Positions 8,193 through 16,641 are shown, counted from the stretch's first letter. The stretch: 32,119 bases of DNA from Acidobacteria bacterium 13_1_20CM_3_53_8 (GCA_001920415.1 MNJR01000019.1:9913-42031); one strand, 5' to 3'. Translations and numbers: made by a program. The notes: a model not told the origin generated them from the letters alone.

Positions 8193-8452
8193 TCAAACGT
8201 CCTCCATGAAAGTAATGACGCAGAGCATCCTAGCATCTGGCGAGCTTTCACGTTAAGAGGCAGATTGAAAAGTCCCGTAGGGACAACTGCACTGTTATAC
8301 TAAGTCGTAATCAAATAAGAGGAAGGAGGCGACCCACGAATCCACACGAAAGAGCCTGTGGTTTCGTGTAGTTTCGTGTGGATTCGTGGATTATCTTTTC
8401 CTCTCTTTTCATTGCATCTTGGTATTACATCTTCAAACAACTCATTTGAAGA
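8193..8452. repeat. Intergenic region with two inverted repeats, including a CCACGAATCCACACGAA hairpin
   Basis: No gene is seen. A small palindrome GTCCCGTAGGGAC lies at 8272-8284. A larger hairpin has perfect 17-bp arms at 8334-8350 and 8373-8389, and the right side begins with a tandem GTTTCGTGTA/GTTTCGTGTG. It has the same build as the other word-repeat hairpins of the window but uses a different word. Confidence 0.75.
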
Positions 8453-8491
8453 CAAAAAAGAAGCTGACTGTCTTCTTCAGCAGTCAGCTTC
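8453..8491 (-). terminator. Rho-independent terminator of the glycine-zipper gene
   Basis: In the minus direction, an 11-bp perfect stem (8491-8481 with 8470-8460, GAAGCTGACTG/CAGTCAGCTTC) with a 10-nt loop is followed by a run of six T. It lies 44 nt after the stop codon at 8535. Confidence 0.85.
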
Positions 8492-8534
8492 AAATTAGTT
8501 TCTCTCATCCGGCCGTTTGCGCAGTCTAGAGAGA

Positions 8535-10115
8535 TTAACGATTTGGCGAGCTTGCGCGCACGGTCAGTTCTGTGCCGCTGTTCAGTTCAAGGTCGTTGCG
8601 GCCTTGAACGTAGACGGAGCCTGCGCCGCCGCCTGCGCCTACTATTGCGCCGATTGCTGCGCCGCGCCCACCGCCTATGATCGCGCCAAGCACTGCGCCC
8701 GCGACGCCGCCTATGGCCGCGCGCTGCTCTGTGCGTGTTGTCTGGCTCTGATCCTGAACAGTACCTTCAGTGTCAACGCGCACGGCAGTGTCATTCGGCA
8801 CGCGAATGGTCTGCGTGATTCCTGCGAAACGATACTGGCTTCCATTGCGCAGTCGAATCGTATCGTAGTTGAGCGTCATCTGTGAGCGCCCTGTCAACGA
8901 ACCGCTGCGCCTGACGCCAGAGAGATGCCCCGTGATGACCGCGCCCTCGTAATCAAACGGCTGAGTCACATTCAGTGTGAACTGATCGCCATCGCGCGCT
9001 CTGGCCGTGCTCAGATTCTCATTAAGCGTTCCGACAATAGTGGTGCCGTCCGGCACTACGTAGTCACCGCTTGTAGTCCCTACCGCCACGCCGCCGCTCG
9101 TTTGCTGTCCTGTGTAGACGTTGTTGAAGTCGGCTACGGGAGAGATTTTATTGTACATGCTGACGAGCGCGATAGGACGGCTCAAACCTTCAGTATAAAC
9201 CCTTCGAGTGACGCTCAGGCGTTGACCGTTATCAATGGGATCGAAGGTGACTGTGAAATCATTGTTGCGGTCGCCAGCAGATGTGACTACCAATTGATCG
9301 CCTACGAGCCGCGCGCTCGAACGAACGGTTCGACCCGAAGGAGAGGTCGCAACATTCTCGCGCCCGTCCGCAGTGAAAGTAATCTGCGGCGAACGCGACG
9401 AAGCAATCGTCACTTGAAGCCCGCGTCGCTCAATCGCCAGTCTGTCAGGCGATTCGAGCATGGCCGTGAGCCTGTCCTGTATGCTTCGTCGCTGATTATA
9501 CGGAAGTCCACGCGTTGCGCTCTCTGCCGCCGCGCGTGGGTCATCGCTTCGCTGCATGTCTAGCTGGTACGTCCCCGTAAGACGATTCGATGCGCCGACG
9601 CCGACTCCAACCTGACCAACACCCACATCGCCTACAGGCGTAGAGATAATCGCGCGCGTAGCCCTGATGCCGGGCGTGCCATACACACGCGCAAGCTCGT
9701 TCAAATCTCTGCGCAACGTTATCCAGTCGTTCTGTGCGCGCACATCAAGGTAAGGGCGATTACGCGCCATGAAATCATCAATCACAGATGCGCGGTCAAT
9801 GACAAGGCGCGCATCACCTGAAGTTGAATAGCCTGCGTCGAATCGTTGCCGCAGGTTGCGTACTGCATCTTGAAAATCGCTGACGAAGCGATTGATGTCG
9901 TCCTCCGCGCGCGTGCCGTCAAAGCGGCTGCGGTCGAGCGTGGAATCGAGCGAATTGCGGAAAACGTCCGTGCGGTCTGCTATGCCGCGAATCAATTGGC
10001 GCACGGAAATGGTTGTCCCACTGTATGGACGACGCCTTGTTTGAGCGCCTATGCTTACACCGGCGATCAATACTACGAGCGCCAGTGCTATAACTTGTCT
10101 CATTCGATAAATCAT
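8535..10115 (-). CDS. Secreted protein of unknown function with C-terminal glycine-zipper (YMGG-like) segment
   Basis: 526 residues from the ATG at 10115, chosen over a longer frame (to 10172) because GGAGGG lies about 8 nt upstream and a clean signal peptide follows (MIYRMRQVIALALVVLIAG, cleavage probably after SIGA). Residues ~35-150 are helical and charged. The middle (~170-310) looks like a beta-rich domain containing two FT(A/V)-type strands, and ~340-450 another beta domain (VVPDGTTIVGTLNENLSTARARDGD). Near the end lies a glycine-zipper stretch (GGVAGAVLGAIIGGGRGAA) followed by GRNDLELNSGTELTVRASSP, a pairing I associate with Acidobacteria-type envelope proteins. Its function is unknown; an outer-envelope or periplasmic location is inferred. 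Confidence 0.8.
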   Translation of the reverse strand: MIYRMRQVIALALVVLIAGVSIGAQTRRRPYSGTTISVRQLIRGIADRTDVFRNSLDSTLDRSRFDGTRAEDDINRFVSDFQDAVRNLRQRFDAGYSTSGDARLVIDRASVIDDFMARNRPYLDVRAQNDWITLRRDLNELARVYGTPGIRATRAIISTPVGDVGVGQVGVGVGASNRLTGTYQLDMQRSDDPRAAAESATRGLPYNQRRSIQDRLTAMLESPDRLAIERRGLQVTIASSRSPQITFTADGRENVATSPSGRTVRSSARLVGDQLVVTSAGDRNNDFTVTFDPIDNGQRLSVTRRVYTEGLSRPIALVSMYNKISPVADFNNVYTGQQTSGGVAVGTTSGDYVVPDGTTIVGTLNENLSTARARDGDQFTLNVTQPFDYEGAVITGHLSGVRRSGSLTGRSQMTLNYDTIRLRNGSQYRFAGITQTIRVPNDTAVRVDTEGTVQDQSQTTRTEQRAAIGGVAGAVLGAIIGGGRGAAIGAIVGAGGGAGSVYVQGRNDLELNSGTELTVRASSPNR

Positions 10116-10526
10116 CTTCTCTTTCCCTCCAAGTCGGTGTTTAGCCCAAAGGTTAAATCCTCCGCCTCTCAACCTGACGAACAGGTCGAATCAGGCAGAA
10201 GACAAGCGCAGGGAGAGAAATTTCTGAAAAGACTCTCCGCCTGATACTTGCCTCAGAGCTTTTTGGGGGTACGGTTTTCTCTGTAGGCTACTTTTATCAC
10301 AAAGAGCAGACGTAAAGCTATATTCTCTGCATCAATCCTGTATGGGGAAGAGTCTTCTGACCTCTGTGATTCATTCGAGTTTGAGAGGGTTGCCGGTTGA
10401 GATTCATCAAAAAACTTTTGCGGAAAAACCTGGGCGGGCTAAGTAGCTGAATTTTCAGACAGCTACGCTAGATTTCTCGTGATATGCTTCGTGTTACTGA
10501 AATCTTCCTTTCCGGGGAATGTAATT
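10116..10526. other. Divergent intergenic region, no gene seen
   Basis: Apart from the ribosome site of the leftward gene (10116-10130) and a modest GGGGA ahead of the OsmC remnant, I find no repeat, RNA or convincing promoter. It should hold the divergent promoters of the two flanking genes. Confidence 0.4.
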
Positions 10527-10897
10527 ATGAATGAGATGAAAGCTACGGTTGTTTACGCGGGCGCAGACCTCTTCGTAGGCATCAGCCCCGGCGGGCACGC
10601 GCAGGTTCTGGATACGAATCACGAGCGCTCAAGCGCCGCGACGCCTGTGGAACTGCTGCTCAGGTTACGGATTACAGAGTAGAAGTGAGCGGCGAGCGAA
10701 GAGATGAGCATCCGCGCAGTTTCACTCGAATGGAAGTCCGCCACATCGTTCGCGGACGAAATGTTTCGGAAAAGGCCGTCGCGCAGGCCATCGAGTTATC
10801 CGAAACAAAATATTGCAGCGTCGCAGCGACCTATCGCCCGACGGTCGAGATAGTTTCGAGCTACGAAATAATTGAAGAAGATTCGCCAAAGATTTAA
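10527..10897 (+). pseudogene. OsmC/Ohr family protein, inactivated by an internal out-of-frame deletion
   Basis: The first frame (10527-10682) begins MNEMKATVVYAG and runs through HERSSAATPVELLL, the standard start of OsmC-like proteins. From about 10664 the similarity continues one frame over as VTDYRVEVSGERRDEHPRSF through KYCSVAATYRPTVEI to the stop at 10897. In intact members some 20 residues, including the first redox cysteine in a GSCT/GACT-type motif, lie between these halves; here ELLL is joined almost directly to VTDYRV. Both missing residues and a frame change are needed to explain this, so it is a deletion and not programmed frameshifting. The second cysteine (YCS) remains. A peroxidase of this family cannot work without the first cysteine. 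An assembly error is the alternative. Confidence 0.8.
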
Positions 10898-10917
10898 GCC
10901 GTCTTCGACGGCTTAAA
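10893..10917. repeat. Palindrome overlapping the OsmC stop codon
   Basis: TTTAAGCCGTC (10893-10903) and its complement (10907-10917) enclose a TTC loop. The core GCCGTCTTCGACGGC is identical to 369-383. The stop codon TAA lies in the left arm, so it may also end transcription of the remnant. Confidence 0.75.
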
Positions 10918-10950
10918 CCTTCTGGTCGCGTCCAGCATCATACAGATTCT

Positions 10951-12414
10951 ATGACTAAGCTATTCTTCACACGGCCTTTTTTCATGGCGCTGCTGTTTTG
11001 CCTGATAACATGCGCCGCGCCTGTGCGCTTTTTTCAAACTGGCTTCATCCAAACCACATCTTCGCAATCCATTAGCGATGACGCGCTCGCAAGCGTTCGT
11101 CGCATGGACAGCGCAGACCGCAATGCTCGCGGCGGTTTCTCGCTATTGCCAGCCTCAGAAAATCTGCGACGTGGAAACATATATCTCACCAACCGAGCAT
11201 TCGCAGAAGCGCGCGAACATTTTCAGACAATCGTTCAATCGAACCCGAACGACGTGAATGTCCCGGCTGCTCTGTTCGGCTTGGGTCGCGCCTATTTCGT
11301 GCCGCGTCTTTATGCTGAATCGCTCCCCTTCTTCGAGCGGCTCGCGCGCAACTACTCTTTCACGAAAGAAGGGCGCGAAGGTCTCTACGCTCTGGCGACA
11401 GCCCTTTTGCGCATGAGCCGGGCGGGTGAAGCGGTCGAGCGCTACATCGAATACACGCAAAAATTTCCGCAGGGCGAGCGCGCCGAAAGTTCTTACCTGA
11501 ATGTAATTGACGGGCTGCGCGAGGCCGGGCGTAACAGCGAGGCCGTTGACTGGATTGCGCGCACGCGCCAGAAATATCCGGGCACGGCGACAGACATAAA
11601 CGCGCTCTTCGCTCGCCTTCGCCTGGACATCTCTCAGAACGATTGGCAGCATGCGATTCAAACCGCAAATGAATTAAGCGGGAAGACTTTTCAGACCGGA
11701 GCGGTCACTAGCGCAGATGAGGTTGCTTATCTAAAGGCGTACGCGCTCGAACGAGCGGGGCGAACGAACGAAGCAATCAATGCGTACCTAGTCATACCTG
11801 ATTCGATTGATTCATATTACGGCGCGCTAGCCACAAAGCACCTATCGGCGATGAGTGCCGCGCGCCAACGTCCAGAAGTCGCTGCCAGAATCAATCGAGT
11901 GAATTCGCAAGCAACAACTTCATCTCAACTCTACCCTGCTCCTTACCGCGAGATAATCTTGCGCGCCACACGCGCTGGCCGTGTTGATCCAAGGCTTGTG
12001 CTAGCGATTATGCGGCGCGAGAGCAACTTTCGCTCCCTTGCGAAATCGCCCGCAGGCGCGCGCGGGCTTCTACAGCTTACGATAGATCAGGCATTGAAGT
12101 ATGCTGCGCAGGCGGGCGTTCAGAATTTACGCGAAGACGATCTCTACAGCCCAGATACATCAATCCGCGTCGGCAGCGCCTACCTTTCAGATTTGACGAA
12201 GCTTTTCGCGGACTCGCCAGAAGCGGTGGCCGCATCCTACAACGGCGGCGAGGACAACGTAGCTCGCTGGCTCAAACGCGCCCGTCAACAGGATGCAGGC
12301 GTCTTCGTAGCAGAGATCGGATTCCCCGAAACCAAAACCTACGTCCTCAAAGTTCTCTCCAACTACCGCGCATACAAGCTGCTCTATACATCTGATTTGA
12401 GAAGAAGCGCGTGA
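10951..12414 (+). CDS. Lytic murein transglycosylase (Slt-type) with N-terminal TPR-like region
   Basis: A 487-residue exported enzyme expected to cleave peptidoglycan glycan strands with formation of 1,6-anhydromuramyl ends. A signal peptide covers ~1-30 (FFMALLFCLITCAAPVRFF). A superhelical TPR-like region follows at ~70-300 (for example AREHFQTIVQSNPNDV, SLPFFERLARNY). The SLT domain covers ~330-470. The catalytic glutamate is E357 in IMRRESNF, followed by the family motifs SPAGARGLLQL and AASYNGGEDNVARWL. The build matches soluble lytic transglycosylase Slt70-type enzymes, though it is shorter. No Shine-Dalgarno sequence is obvious before the ATG. Confidence 0.93.
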   Translation: MTKLFFTRPFFMALLFCLITCAAPVRFFQTGFIQTTSSQSISDDALASVRRMDSADRNARGGFSLLPASENLRRGNIYLTNRAFAEAREHFQTIVQSNPNDVNVPAALFGLGRAYFVPRLYAESLPFFERLARNYSFTKEGREGLYALATALLRMSRAGEAVERYIEYTQKFPQGERAESSYLNVIDGLREAGRNSEAVDWIARTRQKYPGTATDINALFARLRLDISQNDWQHAIQTANELSGKTFQTGAVTSADEVAYLKAYALERAGRTNEAINAYLVIPDSIDSYYGALATKHLSAMSAARQRPEVAARINRVNSQATTSSQLYPAPYREIILRATRAGRVDPRLVLAIMRRESNFRSLAKSPAGARGLLQLTIDQALKYAAQAGVQNLREDDLYSPDTSIRVGSAYLSDLTKLFADSPEAVAASYNGGEDNVARWLKRARQQDAGVFVAEIGFPETKTYVLKVLSNYRAYKLLYTSDLRRSA

Positions 12415-12422
12415 TTAGATTA

Positions 12423-12528
12423 AGTCTGGAGTCTAGAGTCTGGAGTCTGGAGTCCGAGGTCAAAAGCAAGATTCTTTAAAATAGAATTCTTTATCTGCCT
12501 TTGACTCCAGACTCTAGACTCCAGACTT
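12423..12528. repeat. Word-repeat hairpin, family D (GTCTGGAGTCTAGAGTCTGGAGTC type)
   Basis: The left arm (12423-12457) is tandem GTCTGGA/GTCTAGA words. The right arm (about 12499-12528) is the inverse ACTCCAGACTCTAGACTCCAGAC, separated by an A/T-rich centre. It lies between the 3' ends of two convergent genes. The word GTCTGGAGTC also forms the outer arms at 15671-15801. Confidence 0.9.
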
Positions 12529-12532
12529 CCTT

Positions 12533-13441
12533 TTACGGCTCTGGAGAATAGCGGTGGCCGTCGAAGCCTGTGGCGCGCTCGCGGCGACGAATGGGGTCTG
12601 GATATGGACGCGGGCGCGGCAGCACTCCAAGACGTACGAGCGCGTCGTGGAATTCGTAGCGTATGTTCATCTCCGCTACCGGGCGCGGGATTAGCTCCAT
12701 GTTAACCCAACGCACGTCATTGTTGACGGAGCGGCCAATGCCCGTCGCTGCGTAGTCATCGTTTGGCTCTGCGCTCGGCCTTGCGCTTTCCACTCTGGCA
12801 GTGCCGCTTGATGCAGATGAGTTTGCGCGCGGTCTGGGCGCAGGCTGACCCTCTTCACGCTCATCATCCTGCGCTCGTGAAGAGCCTTGCTGCGGCGTCA
12901 CTATGATTGGACGGCGCTCGCGCTCGCGGAAGAAGACCGCAGAGATTACGCCAAGATTTTCCGTCTGACCTATTCGCGCGCCATATGAATCGGTTTCTGT
13001 AGTGAAGTAGAAGCGGCGAGCACGAGACGAACTCATCTGCCAGCCCGAAATCGTAATGGTCTGGTATGGGCCAATCACCCACTTGCTCGAGTTGAAGGCT
13101 GCTGTGTGTCGCGCGTCAATTGTGTTCAGTCCGTCAACGGCGAGCGCAACCGCTACGCGCACGCCTAGCGGGTTGTGAATGCGAAGCTCATATTCTTCGC
13201 CTTCTCGCGCTTCAACATAAGCTCTGCCACGCGCGCTATACTCTTCGAGCGGAACTCCGCCGACGAGGACTTCTACATCGAAGCCGCTCTCCTGCGGCGC
13301 AGGCTCGTAGTAACTTTCCTGCGGCTCTTCTATGGCGGTTTCGCCAACGTTCGCCTCTTCACGCTCAACTGAAAGAACTTTCGCTCCGATTACAAGCAGG
13401 CACGCGCTCGCTAAGAGAAGCGCTATCAGAATTTTCCTCAT
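12533..13441 (-). CDS. Secreted protein of unknown function with conserved beta domain
   Basis: 302 residues from the ATG at 13441, chosen because GAGGGAGG stands about 8 nt upstream and a signal peptide begins there (MRKILIALLLASACLLVIG); a longer frame reaches 13501. Residues ~55-175 form the only recognisable module: VEVLVGGVPLEEY, RAYVEAREGEEYELRIHNP, VRVAVALAVDGLNTID, PYQTITISGWQ and RRFYFTTETDSYGARIGQ, ending in NLGVISAVFFRE. I have seen this pattern in hypothetical secreted proteins, but I know no function for it. The rest is a low-complexity Arg/Pro/Ser-rich tail with a short conserved end (NNDVRWVNMELIPRPVAE). It lies alone between two rightward genes. Confidence 0.8.
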   Translation of the reverse strand: MRKILIALLLASACLLVIGAKVLSVEREEANVGETAIEEPQESYYEPAPQESGFDVEVLVGGVPLEEYSARGRAYVEAREGEEYELRIHNPLGVRVAVALAVDGLNTIDARHTAAFNSSKWVIGPYQTITISGWQMSSSRARRFYFTTETDSYGARIGQTENLGVISAVFFRERERRPIIVTPQQGSSRAQDDEREEGQPAPRPRANSSASSGTARVESARPSAEPNDDYAATGIGRSVNNDVRWVNMELIPRPVAEMNIRYEFHDALVRLGVLPRPRPYPDPIRRRERATGFDGHRYSPEP

Positions 13442-13712
13442 CACGGCTCCCTCCCTCAATCTCAAATTCCTGAGTTTCACGCACATTGAACGCTCGCCCA
13501 TAAATTTTCTTGCGAGAACCTAACATTTCTTTGATTAAAGGGAGGCGCTGGGCTGGCTGACATAGATTTCTAATACTTCTCAGGCTATTATTCTTCTTAA
13601 GCTTTACCCGAAAATCTGAAGACCCGGAGGGTGATTACTCACATTCGCAGGCCTGAGGTAACACCAGCAGACTTTGTCTGCCGATGAGATGATAAATGGC
13701 TGCGAGAGTGGC

Positions 13713-14304
13713 ATGAAAATTATGACGAGCGGGCAAGTGGTCGAGACTGGTTCGTTTTACGACAGGATTGCAGACCTCTATGACATCACTTTCAAGTTCA
13801 ATGGCTACAGCCGTTCGCTTGAGCATTTCCTACGCGAACACCCGCTGCCTCTGGAACCCGGCGCGCGTATACTGGATTCCCGTTCAGATTACAGCCATTG
13901 ACCTGTCTGCGTCGTCGCTTGTGAAAGCGAAGCGAGCGGCCAGAAAGAGTTTTTACAACGGGCACAAAGTCAACTTCGGTCAGGCAAACGTTCTAGCTCT
14001 TCCTTTCGCAAATGAATCTTTCGACATGGTTGTCACAAGCGGCGTGCTCGAATATGTTCCCTTGCAAGAAGGGTTCAGCGAACTTGCACGCGTCATTGCG
14101 CCCGGCGGTCATCTGCTTCACCTGCCCGTCATACCGACGGCGATGAGTAAGCTTCTTGAATTGATGTTTCGTTTCAAGACTCACCCGCCCGAAGAGGTCG
14201 AAGCGAACACACGAAAATTTTTCCGCATGATTGCCAACTATCGTTTCCCGCCGCTACACCCAATCGGTTGGACGAAGACCGCGATTCTTTCGCAGAAGAT
14301 ATAA
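13713..14304 (+). pseudogene. Class I SAM-dependent methyltransferase, inactivated by an internal deletion
   Basis: The first frame from the ATG at 13713 (MKIMTSGQVVETGSFYDRIA) reads like the start of a Methyltransf_11/25-type enzyme up to PLEPGARILD, where the glycine-rich SAM-binding motif (LGCGTG) should follow. Instead the frame hits a stop at 13899-13901. Similarity resumes one frame over near 13880 with ITAIDLSASSLVKAKRAARKS and continues through FANESFDMVVTSGVLEYVP and IAPGGHLLHLP to the stop at 14304. Some 15-20 residues with motif I are missing, along with the reading frame. The product could not bind SAM. A start at a TTG at 13674 is possible but unsupported. The gap 13442-13712 before it holds no other gene that I can see. 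Confidence 0.8.
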
Positions 14305-14336
14305 GATGTAATTTCAGAACAGAAGTTATACAACAT

Positions 14337-14458
14337 TTTGCGAGCTTATCTTTTAACTTTGCGCCTTTGCGAGAAACTGCAATTCTCTTAAAGCTCAAGA
14401 TAGAGATAGTTGAAGGTTCTCGCAAAGGCGCAAAGTTAAAAGATAAGCTCGCTAAGGT
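14337..14458. repeat. ~120-bp palindromic element, copy 1 of 4
   Basis: The arms run inward from GCGAGCTTATC through CTTTGCGCCTTTGCGAGAA and back out through TTCTCGCAAAGGCGCAAAG to GATAAGCTCGC. They surround a centre with GCAATTCTCTTAAAGCTCAAGA. It lies between the convergent methyltransferase remnant and the sugar dehydrogenase gene. Sister copies are at 18487, 20396 and 26348. Confidence 0.93.
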
Positions 14459-14468
14459 AATTTAGATA

Positions 14469-15659
14469 TTAACGGATTGGAACTAGCCGCAGAATGCGGT
14501 CGTCGTTTGCGGCGGGCGAGCCGCGACCGTCGTGGTTCGATGTTGAGAAATAGATTGCGCCTTCTGGGCCTTCTGCAATGTCGCGTATGCGCCCGAACTG
14601 TCCTTCAAGAAGATTCTCCTGACTAACGACCTGACGGCCATTCAGAACCACGCGAATAATTCTTGTTCCACGAAGGCAGCCGAAGAAGAAGTTGCCGCGA
14701 AACTCTGTGAAAGCCGAACCCCGATAGAACATGCCGCTCGCCGGCGCGCACGCGGGTGAGTATTCCAGCAGTGGCGAGACCATTCCTTCCTGCCTCTCTC
14801 TGTGATGAATAACAGGCCAGCCAAGGTTAGCGCCGCGCTCTACTAGATTGAACTCGTCGCCGCCCGACCCTAATCCTTCAAAGCCAGACGGGCCGTGCTC
14901 TGTCTCGAACATCACGTTCGTTCCCGGCTGCCAGTCAAAGCCCTGCGAGTTGCGGCTGCCCGTTGCCCAGATTTCAGGGCGCACATTTGGACGACCGACG
15001 AAAGGATTATCCTGCGGCACGCTCCCGTCGTCGTTTAGGCGAAGAATCTTTCCGACCAGTGAATCGAGCTTTTGGGAGAGTTCCCTGTGCGTGCTGTCGC
15101 CCGTGGAGATGTAGAGTTTACCGTCAGGCCCGAAGCGCAGGCGGCATCCGGCATGTAGCGGCGCTGCCGGAATATTTTCGATAATAACTTTCGGCTCGGT
15201 TAAGGCGCTGCCCGTTTCGTGATAGCGAACAACACGCACAAGCTGTTCGCCGTTTCCTCTATAAGCATAAGAGAGGTAGAGCAGATGATTGGAAGCGAAC
15301 TGCGGATGGAGCGCGAGTCCCATCAACCCGCTCTCGCCCGTAGGCTCAACGTCCGGGACTTTGAAGAGAGGCTCCGGTTTAAGCTTCCCATTTTCATAGA
15401 CGCGCACGCGCCCAGGTCTTTCCGTGATGAACATGCGACCGTCCGGCGCAAAGACGATTGACCAGGGGACTTCAAGATTCTCTGCGACCGTTTCGATGCG
15501 AAACTCAACACGGCTTTCCGGCGCGCTCACCACTTCGCCAGCGCCTTTGCCCGGCGGCGCGTGGCCGCAGGCAAAGGCAAAGATGATGATGAGCATGAAG
15601 AGAAAGCATGTAGGGAGTGTTCCCCTCATTCTTGAATGAAAGAATGGCTTTGTAATCAT
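14469..15659 (-). CDS. PQQ-dependent sugar dehydrogenase family (soluble aldose dehydrogenase type), exported
   Basis: A 396-residue six-bladed beta-propeller protein of the GSDH family (PF07995 type). It is expected to oxidise aldoses in the periplasm with PQQ or to act as a related propeller enzyme. The N-terminus has a hydrophobic signal (~residues 13-30) ending in FAFACGHAPP, so a lipoprotein is possible though the lipobox is not canonical. Family motifs are VPWSIVFAPDGRMFITERPGRV, GLMGLALHP, the catalytic-histidine region PLHAGCRLRFGPDGKLYIS, GPSGFEGLGSGGDEFN and NLGWP. A second copy of this domain is embedded in the giant protein at 20538-26309. No clear ribosome site supports the ATG at 15659; the ATG at 15629 is an alternative start. 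Confidence 0.92.
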   Translation of the reverse strand: MITKPFFHSRMRGTLPTCFLFMLIIIFAFACGHAPPGKGAGEVVSAPESRVEFRIETVAENLEVPWSIVFAPDGRMFITERPGRVRVYENGKLKPEPLFKVPDVEPTGESGLMGLALHPQFASNHLLYLSYAYRGNGEQLVRVVRYHETGSALTEPKVIIENIPAAPLHAGCRLRFGPDGKLYISTGDSTHRELSQKLDSLVGKILRLNDDGSVPQDNPFVGRPNVRPEIWATGSRNSQGFDWQPGTNVMFETEHGPSGFEGLGSGGDEFNLVERGANLGWPVIHHRERQEGMVSPLLEYSPACAPASGMFYRGSAFTEFRGNFFFGCLRGTRIIRVVLNGRQVVSQENLLEGQFGRIRDIAEGPEGAIYFSTSNHDGRGSPAANDDRILRLVPIR

Positions 15660-15670
15660 CCTGAAAAATA

Positions 15671-15801
15671 GTCTGGAGTCCGACTGATTTTAGATTTTAG
15701 ATTTTGGATTTTTGATTGAAAGAGAGCTTGTTACTAATCTTCAATCCGTTCGCCAATCGAAAATCGGCAATCCAAAATCCAAAATCGCTCTGACTCCAGA
15801 C
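15671..15801. repeat. Nested word-repeat hairpins, families D (GTCTGGAGTC) and E (GATTTTAGATTTTGG)
   Basis: The outer arms GTCTGGAGTC(CGA) at 15671-15683 and TGACTCCAGAC at 15791-15801 enclose inverted tracts of GATTTTA/GATTTTGGATT words (15686-15720 against 15740-15786). The outer word equals that of the element at 12423, so two families are nested here. Confidence 0.9.
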
Positions 15802-15804
15802 TTT

Positions 15805-16230
15805 TTACTGTGAAATGTAGTCATGAAGTAATTTGAGTTCGTCTCCCTGTTCGCCCACTTCCACGCGCAGCAGGTCGCGTATGGACAACATGCCGACCCA
15901 GCGATCTTCGTCGAAGACTGGCAAATGGCGGCTGCCTATCTGCTCCATCCTCATAATTGCGTCGTGCGGGCGTTCGTCGCAGCGTATAATGGCGCGCGGC
16001 TCGTTCGCAATCGCGCTCACTTTTACGTCCGCCGGGTTCAGATTTTCAGCCACGACCTTTTTGAGAATGTCGCGCTCCGAAAGCACACACTGTAGCTGCC
16101 CATCATCGTCAACGACGCAGACAGCGCCAATGTTGCGCGCGGCCATGAACTGCGCGGCTTCAAGCACAGTCTGCGAAGCGTGCACGGAGTAACCCTCGCG
16201 GTCACTTATAACATCTCTTATAAGAATCAT
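15805..16230 (-). CDS. Two-CBS-domain protein
   Basis: 141 residues from the ATG at 16230, placed there because GGAGGGAG precedes it by about 9 nt and the CBS fold begins at once (MILIRDVISDREGYSV). The open frame to 16470 adds 80 residues that are translated repeat DNA (FYLFTFAFLL). The two CBS motifs are visible: ...TVLEAAQFMAARNIGAVCVVD with LSERDIL, and PHDAIMRMEQIGSRHLPVFD with LSIRDLLR. Such tandem CBS proteins bind adenine nucleotides and sense energy state or act as regulators; the partner here is unknown. Confidence 0.92.
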   Translation of the reverse strand: MILIRDVISDREGYSVHASQTVLEAAQFMAARNIGAVCVVDDDGQLQCVLSERDILKKVVAENLNPADVKVSAIANEPRAIIRCDERPHDAIMRMEQIGSRHLPVFDEDRWVGMLSIRDLLRVEVGEQGDELKLLHDYISQ

Positions 16231-16301
16231 GGGGAAGCTCTCCCTCCTGATTAAGTTTTCCCGGAAGTTTTGGGTATTATAGATGAAAAGCGAGACGAAA
16301 C

Positions 16302-16337
16302 AAGGCAAAAGGAAGGCAAAAGTAAAAAGGTAAAAGG
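16302..16337. repeat. Word-repeat arm, family F (AAGGCAAAAGGTAAAAG type), left arm
   Basis: Tandem AAGGCAAAAGG / AAAAGTAAAAAGGTAAAAGG words. The inverse arm is at 17402-17432, about 1.07 kb away, with the DUF1801 gene between them. The other word hairpins of the window have their arms only 15-50 nt apart. Confidence 0.85.
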
Positions 16338-16624
16338 AAGGCTGAAACCATTCTTTATTAAATGGCTTCTGTCCGTAACTATTCAGGAGGCAGACCTCTA
16401 GATTAGTTTTGCTTCTTTTTCCTTCAGTCTCTTTCTTGATTTGAGGAGGTCCAGTAACTGGCTTTAGCATCGAAGCGCAGGCATCATCTTCGTTCCACCG
16501 AATACACTTTTGATGACTTCCATGGTCGTGCGAGACCAGTCCGGTACGACTGCGGGCGATGCGCGGCTCGACGCCGTGGGGACATGGAGGCGGAATTCTG
16601 GATTTTCTCCGACCTCACGGTGAG
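16338..16624. other. Intergenic stretch, no confident gene
   Basis: From about 16490 the base composition becomes more GC-rich and continues so through the DUF1801 gene. Only short open frames are present and none is convincing. Confidence 0.4.
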
Positions 16625-16641
16625 TTACTTCGAAGTAACTC
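16622..16641. terminator. 20-bp perfect palindrome at the DUF1801 stop codon
   Basis: GAGTTACTTC and its exact complement abut with no spacer; the stop codon TAA lies inside. There is no T-tract, so a terminator role is only possible. Confidence 0.35.

Noticed and set aside
8925-9563. A 212-codon plus-strand frame opposite the glycine-zipper gene
   Set aside because: It is antisense to a gene with signal peptide, ribosome site and terminator; Arg-rich shadow composition.
13502-13712. A riboswitch before the methyltransferase remnant
   Set aside because: A small GCAGAC-GTCTGC hairpin is present, but no known aptamer core could be recognised.
10527-14304. Programmed frameshifting in the OsmC and methyltransferase genes
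   Set aside because: Conserved residues are missing as well as the frame, and no slippery site or downstream structure is seen.
16231-16470. An 80-codon N-terminal extension of the CBS protein
   Set aside because: It translates repeat DNA and precedes a start with a good ribosome site and the natural start of the CBS fold.
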